From: Desulforhopalus sp.
Lineage (GTDB): Bacteria; Desulfobacterota; Desulfobulbia; Desulfobulbales; Desulfocapsaceae
Reading direction: 5' to 3'
NCBI GenBank assembly: GCA_023231425.1
Contig: JALNVI010000053.1
Coordinates: 1 to 18,929, forward strand
DNA length: 18,929 nucleotides
A program made the translations under genes and the position numbers. The notes under the pieces are model-generated. The model was given only the letters and a program-made list of their open reading frames with translations. It did not search any database and had not been told where the DNA came from. The stretch's first letter is position 1; each line of letters begins with the position of its first letter. This document shows, piece after piece, positions 14,973 to 18,929 of the stretch.

Positions 14973-15015
14973 AAAAAAAGGGTGCATGGCTTTTAAAGCC
15001 ATGTACCCTTTTTTT
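14973..15015. terminator. Bidirectional intrinsic terminator
   Basis: Stem GGGTGCATGGCTTT pairs with AAAGCCATGTACCC (14980-15008; one G-T wobble, tight loop). It is flanked by seven A (14973-14979) and seven T (15009-15015), so it works as an intrinsic terminator on both strands. It lies between the convergent serine hydrolase gene (plus) and glnS (minus). Confidence 0.93.
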
Positions 15016-15048
15016 GTTTGTGTACAGCGGGAAAAACTCTTCCCCTAT

Positions 15049-16722
15049 TTATATTTTCCCCGAATCACGCAGGGTGACTGTGCGGTTGAAGACCGGTTTT
15101 CCCGGCGCAGAGTCCCTGGAATCGACACAGAAATACCCCATTCTTTCAAACTGTACGGTGGTCCCGGGCTGGAGGTTGAGCAGTTCCGGTTCGGCAACGG
15201 CATTATTTACCACCTTGATGGAGTGTGGATTGAGCTGGTCAATGAAATCTACCTCGGAATTAGTTCCCGGATCGGAAACGCTGAAGAGACGTTCGTAGAG
15301 ATTCACTGTCACTGTTTTGCCTTCACTCGCGGAGACCCAGTGAATGGTGCCTTTGACCTTGTGACCATCGACTGCAAAGCCGCCGCGGCTTTCAAGATCA
15401 CATGTGCAGTGGATGGTGGTGATGTTGCCGTTGCTGTCCTTCTCATGGGAGGCGTACTGCACGAGGTATCCGTATTTCAGGCGTACTTCACGGCCGGGGC
15501 CGAGACGGAAATATTTCTTCGGCGGCTCCTCCATGAAATCTTCCCGTTCAATATAAAGTTCCTTCGTAAAAGGGAGCGGGCGAGTATCCGTCTCTGGATT
15601 CTGTGGATAATTTTTGCCATCCACCATATCCACCCTGCCCTCCGGGAAGTTGTCGATAATGAGTTTTACGGGGTCAAGGATACAGATGCGTCGCGGGGCG
15701 TTGACGTTGAGGTCGTTGCGCAGTTCATCCTCCAGTATGCTGAGGCTGATCAGACTGTCGCTTCTGCCAATGCCGATGGTGGCACAGAAGTTACGAAGCG
15801 AGGCTGGAGTGTAGCCCCGTCTGCGGATGCCTGAAACAGTGAGCATGCGTGGATCGTCCCAGCCGCTGACATGCTTTTCTTCCACCAGCCGCAGCAACTT
15901 GCGCTTGCTGGTAATGAAGTAACTCAGGTTGAGACGGGCAAATTCAATCTGTTGCGGATGGCAGGGGGTCTCAAGGGTCTCAAGCACCCAGTCATAGAGT
16001 GGCCGATGGTCCTGAAATTCCAGGGTGCACAGGCTGTGGGTTATTCCCTCCAGCATATCCGAAAGACAATGGGTGTAGTCATACATTGGATAGATATGCC
16101 ACTCACTGCCGGTGCGATGGTGAATCGCGTTGAGAATACGATAGATGACCGGATCTCGCAGGTTTAAATTGGGAGATGCCATGTCGATCTTTGCCCGCAG
16201 GACATGGCTGCCCTCGGCGAATTCCCCCTCTTTCATCCTGGTAAACAGTTCTAGATTCTCTTCCACGCTGCGGTTCCGCCATGGGCTGTTTTTTCCCGGC
16301 GAGGTAAGTGTGCCGCGGTATTCACGCATGTGCTCAGCGTCCAGTTCGCAGACGTAGGCTTTCCCCTTCTTGATCAACTCAAGGGCCAGCTCGTAGAGCT
16401 GCTGGAAATAGTCCGAGGCGTAGTGAACGTCGCCTGCCCATTTGAATCCCAGCCACTCCACATCGCGTTTGATGGCCTCGACGTACTTTTCCTCTTCTTT
16501 ACTCGGATTCGTGTCGTCAAAGCGCAGATTGCAGCGGCCGCCAAACTCCTCGGCGATGCCGAAATTGAGGCAGATTGACTTGGCGTGGCCAATATGCAGA
16601 AAACCGTTGGGCTCCGGTGGAAAACGGGTTACGGATTGTTTATGTTTGCCAGTCTTCAGATCATCAGCAACGATTTGACGGATAAAATCAAGAGGTCTTT
16701 TTTCTTCGGTATTGTCGCTCAT
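15049..16722 (-). CDS. glnS: Glutaminyl-tRNA synthetase (GlnS)
   Basis: This class I aminoacyl-tRNA synthetase charges tRNA-Gln with glutamine in the cytoplasm. The 557 residues match the E. coli enzyme (554). Seen: F-P-P-E-P-N-G-F-L-H-I-G-H-A (34-47, HIGH motif), R-F-D-D-T-N-P (67-73), Y-D-Y-T-H-C-L-S-D (214-222), the KMSKS-like I-T-S-K-R (270-274), and a C-terminal anticodon-binding beta-barrel half. I chose ATG 16722 because M-S-D-N-T ... L-D-F-I-R-Q-I aligns with the known N terminus; a TTG at 16758 overlapping the gltX stop is the alternative. No clear ribosome site precedes it. It follows gltX by 32 bases and is probably co-transcribed. Direct GlnRS charging implies the GatCAB amidotransferase route is not needed for Gln. 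Confidence 0.96.
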   Translation of the reverse strand: MSDNTEEKRPLDFIRQIVADDLKTGKHKQSVTRFPPEPNGFLHIGHAKSICLNFGIAEEFGGRCNLRFDDTNPSKEEEKYVEAIKRDVEWLGFKWAGDVHYASDYFQQLYELALELIKKGKAYVCELDAEHMREYRGTLTSPGKNSPWRNRSVEENLELFTRMKEGEFAEGSHVLRAKIDMASPNLNLRDPVIYRILNAIHHRTGSEWHIYPMYDYTHCLSDMLEGITHSLCTLEFQDHRPLYDWVLETLETPCHPQQIEFARLNLSYFITSKRKLLRLVEEKHVSGWDDPRMLTVSGIRRRGYTPASLRNFCATIGIGRSDSLISLSILEDELRNDLNVNAPRRICILDPVKLIIDNFPEGRVDMVDGKNYPQNPETDTRPLPFTKELYIEREDFMEEPPKKYFRLGPGREVRLKYGYLVQYASHEKDSNGNITTIHCTCDLESRGGFAVDGHKVKGTIHWVSASEGKTVTVNLYERLFSVSDPGTNSEVDFIDQLNPHSIKVVNNAVAEPELLNLQPGTTVQFERMGYFCVDSRDSAPGKPVFNRTVTLRDSGKI

Positions 16723-16754
16723 ATCAGGTTTCGCTGTAAAAGGTTTCAGGTAAT

Positions 16755-18242
16755 TCAAGCGTAAAAGCTGTCAATTTTCTGCAGTCGCTGGATTACCTTC
16801 TGCTGGCCAATGAGTACTAAAATATCAAAGAGTGACGGGCCGGCAGCCTGGCCGGTAACCACGGTGCGCATTCCGTTTATAATAATTCCCGGCTTCACCC
16901 CCAGTTCCTCAGCATAAGCTTTGGCAATATCTTCGGTCTTTTCGATTGTCCACTCTTCAGGGGAGAGTGCTTCGTAACGGCTGGCAAGTTCCGGGAACCA
17001 CTCTTTCAGGCTCTCGTTTTTGAGGATATTTTTCTTCAGCGGCTTCTCATCAACGGTATAATCGTCGGCAAAATAGGCACGACCGAGGGATGCAAAGTCC
17101 TTGAGGGTGTGAAAGCGTTCGCGGATGAGGTCGAGGGTCTTGAGGTACCATTCTTTACGGTCGCCGGCGTACTCCTTCTGCCACAGATTTTCGGCTTCGA
17201 AATCCTTGCGGACCATCTCGCCAATCTCTTCAATGGGCATGGTGCGCAGGTAGTGCTCATTCATGGAAATTGCCTTCGGATCGGTGAAGAACTTGGGGTC
17301 ATCCTTGTGAAAATTGAACACTGCACTGGAGCGATTGATACGATCAAAGGAGAAAGCCTTGATAAGCTCCTCTTTGCTGTAAAACTCCTTGTCGTCCCCG
17401 GCGGACCAGCCGAGCAGGGCGAGAAAGTTGTTCAGTGCCCAGGGAATGAAGCCGTGCTCCTTGTAAAACTGCACCGCGACAATCTCGCCGTGACTGCGCT
17501 TGGAAATCTTTGCCTTCTTGTTATCCAGCGTCAACGGCATGTGGCCGAAACGGGGCAGGGGTGCACCGAGGGCTTCATAAATCAGAACCTGCTTGAGAGT
17601 GTTGGTCATGTGGTCCTGCCCACGAACTACGTGAGTGATGCGGTCGCGGATATCATCCACCACATTGCAAAGAAGATAGAGCGGTTTGCCGTTGGAGCGG
17701 ACGAGAACAAAGTCTTCAATCTCGGAATAACTGGCGGCAATGCGGCCCATGATAAGGTCGTCGTAGGAGATCTCTCCCCCGCATTGGGGTACTTTAAAAC
17801 GCAGGACACTCGGTATCCCGGCAGCCTCTTTTTCGGCAATCTGCTCTGCAGTGAGGTGACGGCAGGTACCATCATAACCGACATTTGATTTTTTCGCGGC
17901 CATTGCCGCTTCCCGTTTGGTCTCAAGCTCCTCTTTCGTGCAGAAGCACTTGTATACTGCACCGGATTCCAGCATCTTCTGTGCGGCAGCGCGATGGTCG
18001 GCTTCAAAATCAGTCTGGAAGTAGGGCCCCTCATCAAAATCAATGCCGAGCCACTCAAGGCCCTCAATGATTCCATGAATAGACTCATCGGTGGAACGTT
18101 CAGTATCGGTATCTTCGATACGGAGAATCAGCTTGCCGCCGGTTTGTTTTGCGTAGAGCCAGTTGTAGAGGGCAGTGCGTGCACCGCCGATATGAAGGTA
18201 GCCCGTGGGGCTGGGTGGAAAACGAAGTCGAGTCTCACTCAT
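16755..18242 (-). CDS. gltX: Glutamyl-tRNA synthetase (GltX)
   Basis: This charges tRNA-Glu with glutamate. The 495 residues are a normal bacterial GluRS length. Motifs: F-P-P-S-P-T-G-Y-L-H-I-G-G-A-R (8-22, HIGH-type), L-R-I-E-D-T-D (40-46), and K-I-S-K-R (245-249, KMSKS). C-F-C (99-101) with Y-x-x-x-C (123-127) resembles the zinc site of E. coli-type GluRS. The C-terminal helical anticodon-binding domain is intact. ATG 18242 has CAGGAG 7 bases upstream. A strong promoter lies 35-65 bases upstream. It heads a two-gene unit with glnS, so both Glu- and Gln-tRNA charging would be expressed together. Confidence 0.97.
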   Translation of the reverse strand: MSETRLRFPPSPTGYLHIGGARTALYNWLYAKQTGGKLILRIEDTDTERSTDESIHGIIEGLEWLGIDFDEGPYFQTDFEADHRAAAQKMLESGAVYKCFCTKEELETKREAAMAAKKSNVGYDGTCRHLTAEQIAEKEAAGIPSVLRFKVPQCGGEISYDDLIMGRIAASYSEIEDFVLVRSNGKPLYLLCNVVDDIRDRITHVVRGQDHMTNTLKQVLIYEALGAPLPRFGHMPLTLDNKKAKISKRSHGEIVAVQFYKEHGFIPWALNNFLALLGWSAGDDKEFYSKEELIKAFSFDRINRSSAVFNFHKDDPKFFTDPKAISMNEHYLRTMPIEEIGEMVRKDFEAENLWQKEYAGDRKEWYLKTLDLIRERFHTLKDFASLGRAYFADDYTVDEKPLKKNILKNESLKEWFPELASRYEALSPEEWTIEKTEDIAKAYAEELGVKPGIIINGMRTVVTGQAAGPSLFDILVLIGQQKVIQRLQKIDSFYA

Positions 18243-18278
18243 GTTCTGCTCCTGTTTGCAGGGTTGTTAAAATCTCTT

Positions 18279-18307
18279 TTTATATCACTATGAACCGGGA
18301 ATCTCAA
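18279..18307 (-). promoter_or_regulatory. Sigma70 promoter for gltX-glnS
   Basis: On the minus strand TTGAGA (18302-18307), a 17-base spacer and TATAAA (18279-18284) each match the consensus at 5/6. The leader would be about 30 bases, ending in the strong ribosome site of gltX. Confidence 0.7.
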
Positions 18308-18334
18308 CCTGAATAGGAAAAGCATTTTTGTACC

Positions 18335-18363
18335 TTGATTTCACCCTGTGAAATTCCTATAAG
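18335..18363 (+). promoter_or_regulatory. Promoter with palindrome in its spacer, facing the DUF1844-ispE genes
   Basis: TTGATT (18335-18340), a 17-base spacer and TATAAG (18358-18363) match consensus at 4/6 and 5/6. The palindrome ATTTCAC-CCT-GTGAAAT (18338-18354) occupies the end of the -35 box and most of the spacer, the classic place for a repressor or spacer-twisting activator. A start here gives a leader of about 170 bases. No regulator gene is present to pair with it. Confidence 0.5.
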
Positions 18364-18541
18364 TCTTTGGATTCATTTAATGGACTCTGGGAAAAGGTAC
18401 TTTGTGCTGCCTCGTTCCATGGGGTGGTATTATCTTGTTTTACGGTTTCGGCGGCAGGGGTGAGAAGCCACGAAGGCGTTTTTGAAGAGAGACAGGCAGT
18501 AAAAGAAACGAATCACGGTAAACGAATCTGGAGGAAGTAAG

Positions 18542-18874
18542 ATGACTGATCAGAAAAAAGAAAGTGCTGGTGACAGGGACTGTTGTAAAGGAAAAGTTCC
18601 AAACAGGGAGGGGAAATGTGTCATGCCGGAGGTGACTTTTTCTGCATTCATTCTATCATTGAATACCTCTGCACTCTATCATCTCGGTGACATTGCGGAT
18701 CCTGATACCGGAAAAACCGTGGTTAACCTTGACCTGGCGAGGAATGCCATTGACAGCCTCACCGTGATCCAGAACAAAACAACAGGCAATCTTACGAATG
18801 AAGAGGACCAGCTGCTGAAGAGCATTCTCTATGATGCAAAACTGCGGTTTGTTCAACACGTGAAGAAGAGCTGA
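18542..18874 (+). CDS. DUF1844 family protein
   Basis: This is a 110-residue protein of unknown function. Residues 30-108 match the DUF1844 pattern: T-F-S-A-F-I-L-S-L-N-T-S-A-L-Y-H-L-G, then L-D-L-A-R-N-A-I-D-S-L-T-V-I-Q-N-K-T and N-L-T-N-E-E-D-Q-L-L-K. The family is common in deltaproteobacteria and is predicted to be helical and cytoplasmic. The N-terminal tail is unusual in being cysteine-bearing (D-C-C-K-G-K at 14-19, G-K-C-V at 24-27), which suggests metal or redox binding but proves nothing. The start is clear, with GGAGGAAG upstream of ATG. The stop is five bases from the ispE start, so the pair is an operon. Confidence 0.9.
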   Translation: MTDQKKESAGDRDCCKGKVPNREGKCVMPEVTFSAFILSLNTSALYHLGDIADPDTGKTVVNLDLARNAIDSLTVIQNKTTGNLTNEEDQLLKSILYDAKLRFVQHVKKS

Positions 18875-18879
18875 GTCCC

Positions 18880-18929
18880 ATGCGTTTTGAGGCACCGGCC
18901 AAAGTTAATCTCTTCCTGTATGTGACCGG
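18880..18929 (+). CDS. ispE: 4-diphosphocytidyl-2-C-methyl-D-erythritol kinase (IspE), 5' end only
   Basis: The window ends after 16 complete codons: M-R-F-E-A-P-A-K-V-N-L-F-L-Y-V-T. A-P-A-K-V-N-L-F-L is the typical N terminus of IspE (GHMP kinase superfamily), which phosphorylates CDP-methylerythritol in the MEP isoprenoid pathway. It begins five bases after the DUF1844 stop with A/G-rich sequence upstream as ribosome site. The identification rests on a short but distinctive motif. Confidence 0.8.
   Translation, partial: MRFEAPAKVNLFLYVT

Noticed and set aside
16723..16758. TTG start of glnS overlapping the gltX stop
   Set aside because: The 12 extra residues are absent from known GlnRS N termini, and no ribosome site favours it.

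Overview
The window looks like part of the chromosome of a deltaproteobacterium (Desulfobacterota), probably a Desulfobulbaceae-like sulfur-metabolising anaerobe. This is inferred from a short single-domain siroheme sulfite reductase, a DUF1844-ispE junction, glutaminyl-tRNA synthetase next to glutamyl-tRNA synthetase, and moderate GC. No rRNA, tRNA, CRISPR array or intact insertion sequence was found.

Layout: (1) Bases 1-1768 are gene-poor. A roughly 147-bp direct repeat occurs at 1-147 and 1421-1566. It flanks a perfect 34-bp palindrome (279-312), a small DUF6172 gene (494-787, minus) and a decayed-looking coding stretch ending at 1488. (2) 1769-3656 (plus) is a two-gene sulfur assimilation unit: metY (O-acetylhomoserine sulfhydrylase) and, one base later, a 203-residue siroheme/[4Fe-4S] sulfite-reductase-type protein. 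The second could make the sulfide that the first uses. (3) 3657-4085 is a convergent intergenic region built as a nested inverted repeat with 10-bp-spaced ACGAAT units in its inner arms. (4) 4086-9793 (minus) is a tripartite efflux operon in the order tolC-like, periplasmic adaptor, RND pump, with a good promoter and a candidate operator before the tolC-like gene. (5) 9915-12408 (minus) holds glyA followed by an overlapping MFS transporter gene. (6) 12409-13195 is a long AT-rich divergent intergenic region. (7) 13196-14953 (plus) encodes an exported 585-residue protein: an unrecognised N-terminal half, a proline-rich linker and a C-terminal class-A-beta-lactamase-like serine hydrolase domain. 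A bidirectional terminator follows. (8) 15049-18242 (minus) is gltX then glnS. (9) From 18542 (plus) come a DUF1844 gene and the first codons of ispE, cut by the window end. The intergenic region before them contains promoters facing both ways.

Most genes are ordinary housekeeping or efflux functions. The parts most worth a second look are the metY-sulfite reductase pairing, the nested inverted repeat, the duplicated segment at the left edge, and the two-part exported serine hydrolase.
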